Shown here: positions 52,310-62,275 of the stretch, piece by piece
Numbering within the stretch: the stretch's first letter is position 1
Layout of the letters: every line of letters starts with the position of its first letter
Source: Ensifer canadensis
GTDB taxonomy: Bacteria; Pseudomonadota; Alphaproteobacteria; Rhizobiales; Rhizobiaceae
Assembly (NCBI RefSeq): GCF_017488845.2
Contig: NZ_CP083371.1
Location: 620,001-684,000, forward strand
Length of the DNA stretch: 64,000 nucleotides
Direction: 5' to 3'
Position numbers and translations under genes: made by a program
Notes under the pieces: model-generated
Told to the model about the DNA's origin: nothing
The model's database searches: none
The model's input: the letters and a program-made list of their open reading frames with translations, nothing else

Positions 52310-54778
52310 ATGCTTGAACGCCTAGGCATACGCGGCCGCCTGTTGCTGGCTTTCTTCGGCATCAGCACCTTCGCGGTGCTCGCGACGGCAGCTGCTCTTT
52401 ATGCCTTCCTCCAGGTAGGCGAGGTTGTCGACAGCATAACCAAGGATCGGGTGCCGTCGGCGCTGGCGTCCCTCCAACTGTCGCGTCAAGCCGAGCGGGT
52501 CGCGGCAACTGCTCCGTCTGTACTGAATTCAACGAGCAAGGTACGGCACAACGAGGTCTCGGCTGCGATCGGGGTCGAGATGGCGCGCCTAGAGGAACTG
52601 CTTGCCGCGCTCAAGGGGGGCACGCTTGGCACGGCGGCGGTGGCCGAGATCGAGGCGGCGGTGCTTGGTCTGCGGCGAAACCTCGACGCACTCGACGACC
52701 TTGTCGCCGCCAAGCTCACCATAGTCGCGCGCAAGGAGGAGTTGTTACGTCGCCTATCGGCTACGACAATTGCAGGCCAACGCCTTCTGGCGGCCGGCAT
52801 CTTGGTGATGAATTCCAAGCTTGCGCAATGGAGAACTGTCGCGGCCGACGCGTCGCTCGCCTCAGACCGACGCGCGGCGGCGACTTCCGACCTGGTCGAG
52901 GCGATTAAGGGCTACATCCCCCAGCAGAGGGCACACCACGAGATATCCGCCGTCAACGACGCGCTGGTTAAGTTGGCGAACGCGCCGACGCCAGGCGATC
53001 TTGCATTGATGCTCTTTCCGCTGCGCCGGTCGCTCGCCGTCCTCGAAACGGTTTCAGCCGAGATCGACGAGAAGCTACGGTCCCGCTTCCAACAGCGGGT
53101 GGGCGAGTTCAAGGCGCTGATCGATGGTGGCAACAGCATACCGAAGGCTAGACAGGACGAGTTTGCCGTCCTGGCTGAGGGCGAAAAACTTCTGGCCGAA
53201 AACAATCGGCTGTCCCGCAGTCTCACCGCTGCTGTCGATCGCCTTGTCGCTGCGGCAAACCGTGAGATCTCCTCGTCCGGTCTCGAGGCCGCGGTCGTCC
53301 AGCGCTACGGCACCGGCGTTGTCCTTGGCTCGGCCGTTCTCAGCCTGTTGAGTTCGATTCTGATTGTCTGGCTCTATGTCGACCGCAGTCTTCTCGCCCG
53401 TCTGGGAAGCGTGAGCCAGGGCATGCTCGCGATCGCCGACGGCAATCTTTGTGCGCCATTGCCTGCCGCGGGCCACGACGAAATCGGCCGCATGGCTGAG
53501 GCGCTCAGGCTGTTCCGGGACACGGCTGTCGAGGTCGAGGAAAAGAATCTGCGCGAGGTTGCTGAAGCACGCCAACGGCTCGTAGATGCCATCGAGAGCA
53601 TCTCGGAGGGGTTCGCTCTCTATGACGTGGAGGACCGGCTCGTTCTCAGCAACAGCCGCTACCGCGAACTGCTCTACAGCGATGTTGCGATCGAATTGAC
53701 GCCCGGCACCACATTCGAGCACATCATCCGCCGGTCCGCCGAGCGCGGCTACATCAAGGATGCCGAGGGGCGCCTCGAGGAATGGGTCGCCGAGCGGCTC
53801 TCCCGGCACCGCAATCCTGGTGAACCGTGGGTGCAGCGGCGAAGTGACGAGCGATGGATAATGATAGGCGAGCGCCGCATCACAGGCGGCGGCACGGTGG
53901 CCGTTTACTCGGACATCTCGGAGTTGAAAAAGCGGGAGGAGAACCTCGCGGAGAAATCCGCAGCCCTCGAGGCGCTATCGAGCAAGCTGGCGAAGTATCT
54001 GGCACCACAAGTATACAACTCGATATTCACCGGCCGTCAGGACGTCAGGATCGCCAGCCAGCGGAAGAAGCTGACGATATGCTTCTCGGACATTGCCGGC
54101 TTTACCGAGACCACCGACAAGATGGAGTCCGAGGATCTCACCCAACTCCTCAATCACTACCTGACGGAAATGTCGAAAATTGCTTTGGAACACGGCGCCA
54201 CCATCGACAAGTATGTCGGCGACGCGATCCTGATGTTTTTCGGGGACCCGGAGACTCGCGGCGTCAAGGAGGACGCGCTCGCCTGTGTTGAGATGGCTCT
54301 CGCCATGCAGAAACGGATGAGCGAACTTGCAGAAATCTGGCGCGACATCGGCATTGAAACGCCGCTACGATGCCGCATCGGCATTCATACCGACTACTGC
54401 ACGGTCGGCAACTTCGGCAGTGAAGATCGGATGGACTACACGATAATCGGCGGCGCCGTGAATCTCGCCTCGCGCCTCGAGCAGGAGGCGCCGGCGGGGG
54501 CAGTGCTCATTTCCTATGAGACCTTTGCGCAAGTGAAGGACACAATCGCTTGTGTCGAGCTGGGGCATGTCCAGATCAGGGGTATCGCCTATCCCGTCGC
54601 CACATATCGTGTCCTCGATCTGAAGACCAATCTGGTCGCCGCACGCAGCGCCGTTCGAACCGAGCTGCCGCATCTCAGACTAGAAGCGGAACCCGAGTTG
54701 ATGTCTGCTGGCGAGCGAGATGAAGCCGCGACTGCGCTTCGCGACGTGCTCGATCGACTTTGCCACAAGCCTGGGTAG
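52310..54778 (+). CDS. Transmembrane adenylate cyclase with periplasmic sensor, HAMP and PAS
   Basis: This 822-residue receptor cyclase has a first membrane segment (about 10-33), a helical periplasmic region of about 300 residues (34-336, reminiscent of the TorS sensor), a second membrane segment (about 337-356), HAMP (357-413), PAS (about 421-545) and a class III cyclase domain (about 585-765). Metal Asp residues are in CFSDIAGFT and [13 protein letters not shown], and the Asn/Arg pair in [11 protein letters not shown], so it looks active. The preceding binding protein could present ligand to the periplasmic domain. The start lacks a strong Shine-Dalgarno sequence. Confidence 0.9.
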   Translation: MLERLGIRGRLLLAFFGISTFAVLATAAALYAFLQVGEVVDSITKDRVPSALASLQLSRQAERVAATAPSVLNSTSKVRHNEVSAAIGVEMARLEELLAALKGGTLGTAAVAEIEAAVLGLRRNLDALDDLVAAKLTIVARKEELLRRLSATTIAGQRLLAAGILVMNSKLAQWRTVAADASLASDRRAAATSDLVEAIKGYIPQQRAHHEISAVNDALVKLANAPTPGDLALMLFPLRRSLAVLETVSAEIDEKLRSRFQQRVGEFKALIDGGNSIPKARQDEFAVLAEGEKLLAENNRLSRSLTAAVDRLVAAANREISSSGLEAAVVQRYGTGVVLGSAVLSLLSSILIVWLYVDRSLLARLGSVSQGMLAIADGNLCAPLPAAGHDEIGRMAEALRLFRDTAVEVEEKNLREVAEARQRLVDAIESISEGFALYDVEDRLVLSNSRYRELLYSDVAIELTPGTTFEHIIRRSAERGYIKDAEGRLEEWVAERLSRHRNPGEPWVQRRSDERWIMIGERRITGGGTVAVYSDISELKKREENLAEKSAALEALSSKLAKYLAPQVYNSIFTGRQDVRIASQRKKLTICFSDIAGFTETTDKMESEDLTQLLNHYLTEMSKIALEHGATIDKYVGDAILMFFGDPETRGVKEDALACVEMALAMQKRMSELAEIWRDIGIETPLRCRIGIHTDYCTVGNFGSEDRMDYTIIGGAVNLASRLEQEAPAGAVLISYETFAQVKDTIACVELGHVQIRGIAYPVATYRVLDLKTNLVAARSAVRTELPHLRLEAEPELMSAGERDEAATALRDVLDRLCHKPG

Positions 54779-54997
54779 CGTGGTTCGCGCTCGCACCCGG
54801 ATCGACGACTACTACTGCAGTCACTTCGTCGACCAGCAGTGATGTATCGTCCCCATCGGGAGCTGAACTGCCCGGGTCCGCTACAGCCTGAGCCCCAGCA
54901 TCGGCGGCTCCAATTCGGGCAGGATCTGCCATGGCCTCAGACGAGGCCTCGGGGATGCGCACAATCTGTGCTGTTCTAGCGATCTAATGATCGATTT

Positions 54998-55177
54998 TCA
55001 TTCCCGGTCCATCTGAAACCGTGATGGTGGAACTCCCGTCCAGCGTTTGAACGCGTGCGTGAAGTGCGCGGAATCACCTTTGATGTGGGCAGAGATAACG
55101 AATCCGACCACCGCCTCACCGGAGACAAGCCAATCTATCGCGTTTTTGAGGCCGCCGGGAATGCTGCGGACATATTA
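54998..55177 (-). pseudogene. Chimeric scrap: FMN reductase fragment fused in frame to AraC C-terminus
   Basis: One minus-strand frame reads YVRSIPGGLKNAIDWLVSG (NADPH-dependent FMN reductase) and continues without a stop into GDSAHFTHAFKRWTGVPPSR, the second helix-turn-helix of AraC-family regulators, then TGA. Neither gene is complete and no start is seen. The FMN reductase part is closely related to the scrap at 28084-28209. Confidence 0.6.
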
Positions 55178-55180
55178 TGA

Positions 55181-55513
55181 TCCGGATTTCGGCCGGCACA
55201 GTCCCCACATTCCTATCAATTGAGATCACATTCCGACGTGGGCGAACATACGACGGTGTTCGGGAATTGAGAATTGTGATCATGCAATATGCAATAGTAG
55301 CGAATGCTAATACAGACTCTCTAAATAATGCTCCTGATGTGGTAAAATCGGCTTTGGGAGCAGCGCCGGCTCGAGGAGATGCCGGACGGCGTTTCAAGTT
55401 GTCGCGTGTCGGTTCGCATGGGCGTCGAGCTCGCATCTCCGCCGTACCGGATAGGGTAGGGCCCCCTACGAAAAAGCGGCCTTTGGATATCAACTCGGAA
55501 TGGGAGGTGTACG
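55181..55513. other. AT-rich upstream region of the sugar ABC operon
   Basis: No gene is recognised. About 55200-55350 is distinctly more AT-rich than the surroundings and probably holds the promoter of the sugar-binding protein gene. No clear -35/-10 pair or operator could be fixed. Confidence 0.45.
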
Positions 55514-56773
55514 ATGGTTCGCAAACTGTTTCTCGTCTTAGCTGCCGCGGCGTCCGCGCTGGCGATCAACGGGGTCGCGTGGGCCGATTTCACAGTCCTC
55601 GTGCCATCGAGCAGCGAGGGTGACGGCCTTAGGGCTGCTGCCGACGACTACTCGAAGATGAAGGGCACGAAGGTGGAGATCGTGCAGGCGCCTTATGCCA
55701 ATGTGTTCGAGCAGGGCGCCAATGCGGGGGCAACCAAATCCGGCGTGTTCGACATCATCTTGATGGATGACCCGTGGATTCCGTTTTTCGCCGAGAACGG
55801 ACATCTCGAGGATTTGACGCCATACTTCAAGAATGCGGGCATGGAAGGTCCGGACAACGACTTCCTGTCGAAGTCGCTGGCGATCTGTCGCAACCCTTAC
55901 AATACGGGACCTTATGTGTGCCTGCCCTATGTGGGAAACGCCCAGATGTTCTTCTATGACGCCGCTAAGTACAAGGAAGCTGGCGTAGACGCTCCCAAGA
56001 CCTGGGATGACGTATTGAAGGCGAGCCAGACCCTAACCAAGAACGGCGGAGGTCGCTATTTCGGTTATGTCTTCCGGGGCGGCCAGGGAAACCCGGTCGT
56101 GGCCGACTTCATGCCGATCTTCTGGTCCTACGGCGCCAATATGTTTAACGAGGATCGCACGAAGGTGACGATCGATACGCCGGAGGGCGCGGCCGCGATG
56201 AAGATGTTCATGGCGCTCCGCGACGTTTCTCCAAAGGGGATCGAGAGCTACAATGCCAACGAAGTGGGTACGGCGCTTGCTGCTGGTGCCGCCGCCTCGT
56301 CTATCAACTGGCCGAACTGGGTTGCGACCTTTGAGGATCCGAGCCAGTCGAAGATGGTTGGCAAGATTTCCTACGCCCCAATTCCGGCGGGCACGAAACC
56401 GGGCAGCTCCGAAATTGGCCATTGGACCATGGGGATCATGTCGGCCTCCAAGAATAAACAGGAGGCCTTCGACTTCATGGTCTGGGCGACCTCGGCTGAG
56501 CAGATCAAGATTTCCGCCACGCGCGGCAATCCGCCTGTCCGAGCCTCGGTCTTTGCCGATCCGGAACTGACCTCGCAGGAACAGTTCCGACACTATCCGG
56601 TGTTGATGGAGGCGATCCAGGCCTCGACGCCTCGTCCACGCCATCCGAAGTGGCCGGAGATCGAGAATGCCTTCGGGATCGAGCTTTCCAAGGCGGTCGC
56701 AGGCACGATTACGCCAGAGGAGGCGCTGAAGAGCTCACAGGCAGCAGTCGAAGAGATTACGGGCCTTAAATAG
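55514..56773 (+). CDS. Sugar ABC transporter substrate-binding protein (family 1)
   Basis: This 419-residue periplasmic protein has a signal peptide (residues 1-24, ending GVAWA). The mature part is a CUT1-type sugar-binding protein (DIILMDDPWIPFFAENGHLEDLTPY; AQMFFYDAAKYKEAGVDAPKTWDDVLK). AATGGGAGG lies just upstream of the ATG. It heads a six-gene operon with two permeases, an ATPase and two exported proteins. Ligand unknown; sugar or polyol is the family norm. Confidence 0.9.
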   Translation: MVRKLFLVLAAAASALAINGVAWADFTVLVPSSSEGDGLRAAADDYSKMKGTKVEIVQAPYANVFEQGANAGATKSGVFDIILMDDPWIPFFAENGHLEDLTPYFKNAGMEGPDNDFLSKSLAICRNPYNTGPYVCLPYVGNAQMFFYDAAKYKEAGVDAPKTWDDVLKASQTLTKNGGGRYFGYVFRGGQGNPVVADFMPIFWSYGANMFNEDRTKVTIDTPEGAAAMKMFMALRDVSPKGIESYNANEVGTALAAGAAASSINWPNWVATFEDPSQSKMVGKISYAPIPAGTKPGSSEIGHWTMGIMSASKNKQEAFDFMVWATSAEQIKISATRGNPPVRASVFADPELTSQEQFRHYPVLMEAIQASTPRPRHPKWPEIENAFGIELSKAVAGTITPEEALKSSQAAVEEITGLK

Positions 56774-56894
56774 GCGGCGATGCGATCTACGCGGAGCGGG
56801 GTTTTTGGGCCTCGCTCCCATGGTGGTGACGGCAATTACCCGTAGCGCTCGCGGGGTTTGAGGTGCGTATGGACAAGCTGTTCACGGGAGGGAG

Positions 56895-57818
56895 ATGTTG
56901 ACGCCCGATCAAGGCACATTGACCACGCCGCTTCGCATGGGCGGCGGTCTGGAGCGTTGGGCAGAGCGCCATTTGCGGATCCTCATGCTTGCGCCAACGG
57001 TCCTCATATTGCTCGGGCTGACGATCTTTCCCAGCCTCTATATGTTCTATGCCGCGGTTCACAAAATCAGCCCGAACCCCGATCTGCCCTGGGAGTTCGT
57101 CGGCCCCGACAATTTTGCTCGACTGCTTTCCGACACGCAATTTCACGTCGCACTCTGGAACACGACTGTCTTTACAGTCGTGGCAGTGACGACCGAATTC
57201 CTCCTCGGTCTCGGCCTGGCGCTGCTCCTCGATAAATTCATCCGCCGACTAGCCTTTCTCAAAACCGTCCTGATGATCCCCATGATGCTGCCGCCGGTCG
57301 CCGTCGCGATCACCTGGAAGATCATCTACGAGCCACAGTTTGGCGTCCTCAACGAAATCATGTTCCGTCTCGGTCTTCCACTGCAAGCCTGGGCGGGCGA
57401 CGTGAACCTCGCGATGTTTTCGATCATCGTTGCCGATGTTTGGCAGTGGACGCCCTTCATTTTTCTTCTGATGTTGGCGGGGCTGGCAAGCCTGCCGGTC
57501 GAACCTTACGAGGCCGCAGCGCTCGACGGCGCCTCGTCATGGCGGCAGTTCTGGGATCTGACGCTGCCCTTCCTGAAGCCGGTCATCGCCATTGCCTTGC
57601 TCCTGCGCGTCATGGATGCGCTGCGCCTTTTTGACCTGGTCTTCATCCTGACGGGGGGAGGTCCGGCAGACCGAACGAAGGTCTTGAGTCTATACATCTA
57701 TCAGGTCGCCTACCGCTTCGCCGATCCCGGCTACGCTGCGGCGATCTCGCTCTTCGTGCTGTTCGTGACGATCGTGCTGAGCACCTGGTTCATGAAGCGC
57801 ATGCGGCTGGCGGAGTGA
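56895..57818 (+). CDS. Sugar ABC transporter permease, MalF/UgpA type
   Basis: This 307-residue permease has six predicted membrane segments and an EAA loop (EPYEAAALDGASSWRQFWDLTLPFL). GGAGGGAG abuts the ATG, giving a short spacing. It is followed 7 bases later by the second permease. Confidence 0.92.
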   Translation: MLTPDQGTLTTPLRMGGGLERWAERHLRILMLAPTVLILLGLTIFPSLYMFYAAVHKISPNPDLPWEFVGPDNFARLLSDTQFHVALWNTTVFTVVAVTTEFLLGLGLALLLDKFIRRLAFLKTVLMIPMMLPPVAVAITWKIIYEPQFGVLNEIMFRLGLPLQAWAGDVNLAMFSIIVADVWQWTPFIFLLMLAGLASLPVEPYEAAALDGASSWRQFWDLTLPFLKPVIAIALLLRVMDALRLFDLVFILTGGGPADRTKVLSLYIYQVAYRFADPGYAAAISLFVLFVTIVLSTWFMKRMRLAE

Positions 57819-57825
57819 GGCGACG

Positions 57826-58686
57826 ATGGCGACGATAAGAACACGCAGCCGGGTCCGGGAGATGCTTCTCAGACTATCCGCCTATCTGGCGATCCTCATC
57901 GCGCTGATCTTGACGCTGTTTCCCGTTTATTGGATCGCGGCGAATTCGTTCAAGTTCGACATCGACATCTTCGCAGTACCGCCCGAATGGCTGCCGCGCA
58001 ACCCGACATTGAAGCACTACAACGAAGCGTTCATCCAGCGGCCGTTCCTGCGCTACGCATTGAACAGCTTGCTCGTTGCGGCCGGAACCACGATCATTTC
58101 CGTAGGCTTTGGCACGATGGCTGGCTATGCCTTGGCGCGCTTCAGCTATCCGTGGCAGTGGCGAAAGCAGATTTCGTTCTGGATCCTCTCGACGCGCATG
58201 ATGCCTCCTATCGTCAGCATCATTCCGCTGTACCTGTTTTTCAACTACTTCGACATGCTCAACACGAAGTCGGCGCTCATCGTCGCCTATACCGCCTTCA
58301 ACCTGCCGTTCGCAACGTGGATGATGAAGAGTTATTTCCAGGACCTGCCGGTCGAACTGGAAGAGGCCGCGATCGTCGACGGGGACACGCGCTGGGGCGC
58401 ATTCCTGCATGTCGCTTTGCCGCTCGCGCGTCCAGGGCTCGCGGCGACGGCCATCTTCTGCCTGATCATCTCGTGGAACGAGTTCCTGCTTTCCCTGATC
58501 ATCACGCTCACCGAGCAGTCGCAGACGCTTCCGATCGGCATCGCCGGGCGGGTGACGCAGTACAAGACCTATTGGGGGGAAATCAGCGCCGCCGGGTTCA
58601 TGGCCTGCGTGCCGATCGTCATCTTCGCTTTCATCGTTCAGAAGCATCTTGTCCGGGGGCTGTCTCTCGGGGCCGTCAAGGGGTGA
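57826..58686 (+). CDS. Sugar ABC transporter permease, MalG/UgpE type
   Basis: This 286-residue permease has the EAA loop EEAAIVDGDTRWGAFLHVALPLARPG and the usual MalG-type C-terminal ALGAVKG-like ending (SLGAVKG). GTGAGGCG precedes the ATG. The ATPase starts 4 bases after its stop. Confidence 0.92.
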   Translation: MATIRTRSRVREMLLRLSAYLAILIALILTLFPVYWIAANSFKFDIDIFAVPPEWLPRNPTLKHYNEAFIQRPFLRYALNSLLVAAGTTIISVGFGTMAGYALARFSYPWQWRKQISFWILSTRMMPPIVSIIPLYLFFNYFDMLNTKSALIVAYTAFNLPFATWMMKSYFQDLPVELEEAAIVDGDTRWGAFLHVALPLARPGLAATAIFCLIISWNEFLLSLIITLTEQSQTLPIGIAGRVTQYKTYWGEISAAGFMACVPIVIFAFIVQKHLVRGLSLGAVKG

Positions 58687-58690
58687 GACC

Positions 58691-59752
58691 ATGGCGTCCG
58701 TCACGTTCACCAATGTCTCCAAGAAGTTCGGCGAATTCATCGCGGTCGCCGACTTCAATCTAGAGGTCCGGGACAAGGAGTTTCTCGTCCTGCTCGGCCC
58801 CTCCGGTTGCGGCAAGACGACGACGATGCGCATGGTTGCCGGTCTCGAGGAGGCGACATCGGGCGATATCTACATCGATGCGGAACGCATCAATGGCGTC
58901 CTGCCAAAATATCGCGACGTCGCGATGGTCTTCCAGTCATATGCCTTGTATCCGCACCTCAGTGTCGAGGACAATATCGGCTATCCACTGAAGATCCGCA
59001 AAGTGCCCCCAGCCGAATACAAGCGACGAATAGCCGAGGTCGCGCGGCGCGTTGAACTCGACACGATGTTGTCGCGTCTGCCGAAGGAACTCTCCGGCGG
59101 TCAGCGCCAGCGCGTGGCACTCGCCCGCGCCATCGTCCGCACGCCACGTGTTTTTCTGATGGACGAGCCGCTTTCCAATCTCGACGCCAAGCTTCGCACG
59201 CAAATGCGCGCCGAGCTGAAGCATCTCCAGCATGAACTGCAGGTCACGACGATCTATGTCACCCACGATCAGATAGAGGCGATGACACTCGCCCACCGCG
59301 TGGCCGTGATGAACAAGGGCGTGATCGAGCAGCTCGGAACGCCGAGGGAAATCTACAACGATCCGCGCACCCTCTTCGTTGCCGGATTTATCGGCTCGCC
59401 GCCGATGAATCTGATCCCCGGGGAGGTGACAAACGGCGTGTTCGTTAGGGCCGGCCTAAGGGTGGCGGGTCTTGGGCGGGCAAACATCTCTTCCGCCGTT
59501 CTCGGTGTGCGTCCAGAGGACGTCCATGCGGCCGGAGCCGAGGATGCCGACGTCAATCTGGTTGCGCCGATCTATTCGGTGGAGCTCACGGGCGAGAACA
59601 CGCTTGTAAGCCTGCAGCTAGGCGGCCAACTGATGACTTTGCGCGCCGACAAGAACTTCGCTGGCCAGATTGATCAGCGGATCGGCGTGAAGGTTGCGAC
59701 AGATCGCGTCTTTCTGTTCGATGGAGGGACACAATACCGTGTCGACTTCTGA
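58691..59752 (+). CDS. Sugar ABC transporter ATPase, UgpC/MalK type
   Basis: This 353-residue ATPase has Walker A LLGPSGCGKTTTMRMVAG, Q loop VFQSYALYPHLSVEDN, signature LSGGQRQRVALARAI, Walker B VFLMDEPLSNLD, switch His VTHD and a C-terminal TOBE-type regulatory region (PEDVHAAGAEDADV). GGGGTGAG precedes the ATG at 58691. Its 3' end overlaps the next gene's GTG start by 14 bases. Confidence 0.93.
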   Translation: MASVTFTNVSKKFGEFIAVADFNLEVRDKEFLVLLGPSGCGKTTTMRMVAGLEEATSGDIYIDAERINGVLPKYRDVAMVFQSYALYPHLSVEDNIGYPLKIRKVPPAEYKRRIAEVARRVELDTMLSRLPKELSGGQRQRVALARAIVRTPRVFLMDEPLSNLDAKLRTQMRAELKHLQHELQVTTIYVTHDQIEAMTLAHRVAVMNKGVIEQLGTPREIYNDPRTLFVAGFIGSPPMNLIPGEVTNGVFVRAGLRVAGLGRANISSAVLGVRPEDVHAAGAEDADVNLVAPIYSVELTGENTLVSLQLGGQLMTLRADKNFAGQIDQRIGVKVATDRVFLFDGGTQYRVDF

Positions 59753-60509
59753 CATCTGGACGGCGGCAATTGCAATCACAGTGGCATTCGCCGCGGCCGC
59801 CGCCGATGCCGGTCCCATCGACGGCAATCCGCTGATAGAGATCCCTGCCGGCGCGTTCGTCTTCGGTCGTGACGACGGCCCCAAAAATGAACACCCGCGC
59901 CGCGTTCTGTGGGAGCGGGCCTTCGCGATCAACCGTACCGAGATCACGAACCGACAATACGGACGCTTCATCGATCAGACCGGTCACCGCCCGGCCTTCT
60001 ACGCAAATCACCCGGCTCTGGGATTGGACGACCGGCCGGTCGTCGGGGTGAGTTGGGGAGACGCCGATGCTTTTTGTCGTCACTACGGGTTGGCGCTGCC
60101 GTCGGAGCAACAATACGAGAGAGCGGCACGCGGAACGACGGGCAGCGCATTTCCGTGGGGCTCGGCACCTGGGGACTTGGTGCGGGCAAATTCCGGCGCG
60201 GATATCTGCTGCTCCGGCGACGCGCGCGACGGTTATCCGATGACCGCGCCAGCAGAGTCCTTCGCCGATGGCGCAAGCAGCGAGGGCGTCCTCAATCTTG
60301 TCGGCAACGTCTGGGAGTGGACCAGTGATGTTTACGCGCCCTATGACGGTGGGGCTGCGGCAAACGTTACGGGGCTATACCGCGTGCTTCGCGGTGGCTC
60401 CTGGAACAGCGATGCACGCCACCTTACGACGACCTATCGCCTCGCCTATAATCCGGAATTTCGTTTCTCAGCCAATGGTGGCTTCCGATGCATTCGCTCC
60501 GCGGCTTGA
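59739..60509 (+). CDS. Exported FGE-sulfatase-domain (SUMF1-like) protein, non-canonical
   Basis: This protein of about 256 residues has a signal-peptide-like N-terminus (hydrophobic residues 8-24, AAAAADAGP) and a full SUMF1/FGE fold: GAFVFGRDDG, FAINRTEITNRQYGRFI, VVGVSWGDADAFCRHYGLALPSEQQYERAARG, NLVGNVWEWTSDVY, VLRGGSWN and NGGFRCIRS. The copper-binding Cys that follows RGGSW in true formylglycine-generating enzymes is Asn here, so sulfatase activation is unlikely. The GTG at 59739 has GGAGGG upstream. Encoded at the tail of the sugar ABC operon; role unknown. Confidence 0.82.
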   Translation: MSTSDIWTAAIAITVAFAAAAADAGPIDGNPLIEIPAGAFVFGRDDGPKNEHPRRVLWERAFAINRTEITNRQYGRFIDQTGHRPAFYANHPALGLDDRPVVGVSWGDADAFCRHYGLALPSEQQYERAARGTTGSAFPWGSAPGDLVRANSGADICCSGDARDGYPMTAPAESFADGASSEGVLNLVGNVWEWTSDVYAPYDGGAAANVTGLYRVLRGGSWNSDARHLTTTYRLAYNPEFRFSANGGFRCIRSAA

Positions 60510-61486
60510 CAATCATTGCTGGTCTTCTGTTCCTGGCAGTCGGCGCTAGCGCAGAGCCGGCAGTCGCACCCGGCTACCGGCTAGAGACCGTTAACCTGCC
60601 GGGTGCCGCGTTCGCCGGTATGTCCCGCGACGGCGAGGCTCTGCTCGTCACCGATCTGGCCAGCGGCCGGCTTTATCGCCGCGACGCGGAGGGTAAGCTC
60701 GTCGCATTCGGTCCGGTCTTTTCGCATGGCCTCGATGTGATCGGCGACCCGACCGGTCCCTACCGTGTCGTGCGTGCCGGTAACGTTCTTGTCGTCGCCC
60801 AAGGGTGGACGCCGGCCAACTCCGACGCAGGCCCGTATGATCACGCCCTCGTTGCGATCGATGGGGCTGGCGCGGTCCGCGTCATCAGCAGCGATTTCTG
60901 GAATCCGTTCGACTTCATCTTGGCGAACGGCGTCTACTACGTGATCGATGCCGCGCGAAACAGTGTCGAACGGGTGCAAACGGATGGGCAGAAGAACACG
61001 ATCATGACGTTCCGCCGTATGGCCGAGGCGGCGACGGCACTGCAGGATCTTTCGCCGACAGAGTTCGCAACCGGGAACAGCTATGAAGTCGATGCTGTGC
61101 CGACCGGGATCGGGCTGCGCGACCGACGCCTTTATGTCGCGCTGTTCGGCGGCTTTCCTTTCCTTGCCGGTGCTGGAAAGATCGTATCGATCCCCGAAAC
61201 CGGTGGCGCGTCAAATCCGCGACTTGACGTCGATGGCCTGAATGCGCCCGTTGCTATCGCCTTCGACAATGATGGAGCGATGCTTGTTCTCGAACATGGT
61301 ATCTACGATCAGCCGGAAGGTTTCCGGAAAGGCAGCGGTCGTTTGCTCAGACTCGACACAATGACGGGCAGCCGAAAGATCATTCTCGACGCCTTGACAC
61401 GACCGGTGTCCGTCCTCGTCTGGGACGAGCGGCGGCTCGTCGTTTCCGATCTGGGCGGCAACCTCCATTTTCTGACACGTGAATAG
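60488..61486 (+). CDS. Exported beta-propeller protein, ScyD/ScyE-like
   Basis: This 332-residue protein has a signal peptide (about residues 1-22, ending GASAE). Repeated beta-propeller-like strands follow, such as AFAGMSRDGEALLVTDLASGRLYRR, GIGLRDRRLYVALFGGFPFLAGAGKIV and LNAPVAIAFDNDGAMLVLEHG. These resemble ScyD/ScyE-type and SMP-30/NHL propellers. It overlaps the SUMF1-like gene by 22 bases and ends the operon. Possible roles are sugar or lactone binding or hydrolysis in the periplasm. No catalytic residues can be assigned. Confidence 0.78.
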   Translation: MHSLRGLTIIAGLLFLAVGASAEPAVAPGYRLETVNLPGAAFAGMSRDGEALLVTDLASGRLYRRDAEGKLVAFGPVFSHGLDVIGDPTGPYRVVRAGNVLVVAQGWTPANSDAGPYDHALVAIDGAGAVRVISSDFWNPFDFILANGVYYVIDAARNSVERVQTDGQKNTIMTFRRMAEAATALQDLSPTEFATGNSYEVDAVPTGIGLRDRRLYVALFGGFPFLAGAGKIVSIPETGGASNPRLDVDGLNAPVAIAFDNDGAMLVLEHGIYDQPEGFRKGSGRLLRLDTMTGSRKIILDALTRPVSVLVWDERRLVVSDLGGNLHFLTRE

Positions 61487-62275
61487 GCGCACTGACTACC
61501 AGTGTGACGACCTATCGAGGCGAAGAGGGTGTCGGGTCGCACTTCAAATGGGCAACGAGTGCTTCACCGCTGACAACTGCGCGAATGCCGCCGCAACCGT
61601 AGTAACCGCATATGATGATGGTTTAACGCCAAGCAATTGAAAGCATATTCCACGATGGACAACATGGGTCAGTCGGATCGATCAAGTTGGCGACGTTGCG
61701 GTGCAGGAACACCTCGCCAGACTAGAGGCCGGCGATGACGTTGGCCGCACGCTGCTATCGGAACACCCGATCCATAGATACTCTGCCGCTGCAGTTCCGA
61801 CAAACGCTCGCGTCGGCTTTCAAGGCTCTTCTCTCTTCTGACCAAATCCTGTTTCTATCGAAGAGTTCTGCGATCATCAGATGCTCCTGCTGGTGAAGAC
61901 ACCAGCCTTCCTTGGCCAACATGTGTCAAATCTAAACCTGAAACCCGTCACCCATGGCTCTTCCAGGCAAGGGAAATCAATCCGCACGAAACATCAATGC
62001 GAAGAAGGGACGCTCTGGCAGCGACACGACGGTCGCGGAGAGTCAGGTTATCGGCATCAAAGCGGCGGTTGTGGAACACGTCGAGAATCAACTCTCTCGT
62101 TCGCTGCGCTCCGAGTTGCCGATGGGGGCGCAGGGGCGGGGGCAACTCTCCGAAGCATGCCGTCCTCTCGTCGTCCTGGTGCTGGTCCTGCTGGGCACGT
62201 GAACTGATCGATGCACCCTGATCGTTCATAAAGATTGTCAATCCTTGTAGGATTGGGTGGCGAAAGGATGCACAC
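61487..62275. other. Long intergenic stretch without a recognised gene
   Basis: All frames are short or lack start signals. A 109-codon minus-strand frame (62277-61948) overlaps the antitoxin promoter and matches nothing I know. The tail carries CAATCC (62239-62244) / GGATTG (62250-62255), a short inverted repeat 20 bases before the antitoxin ATG that could be its autoregulatory site. The rest may be decayed mobile DNA. Confidence 0.45.
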
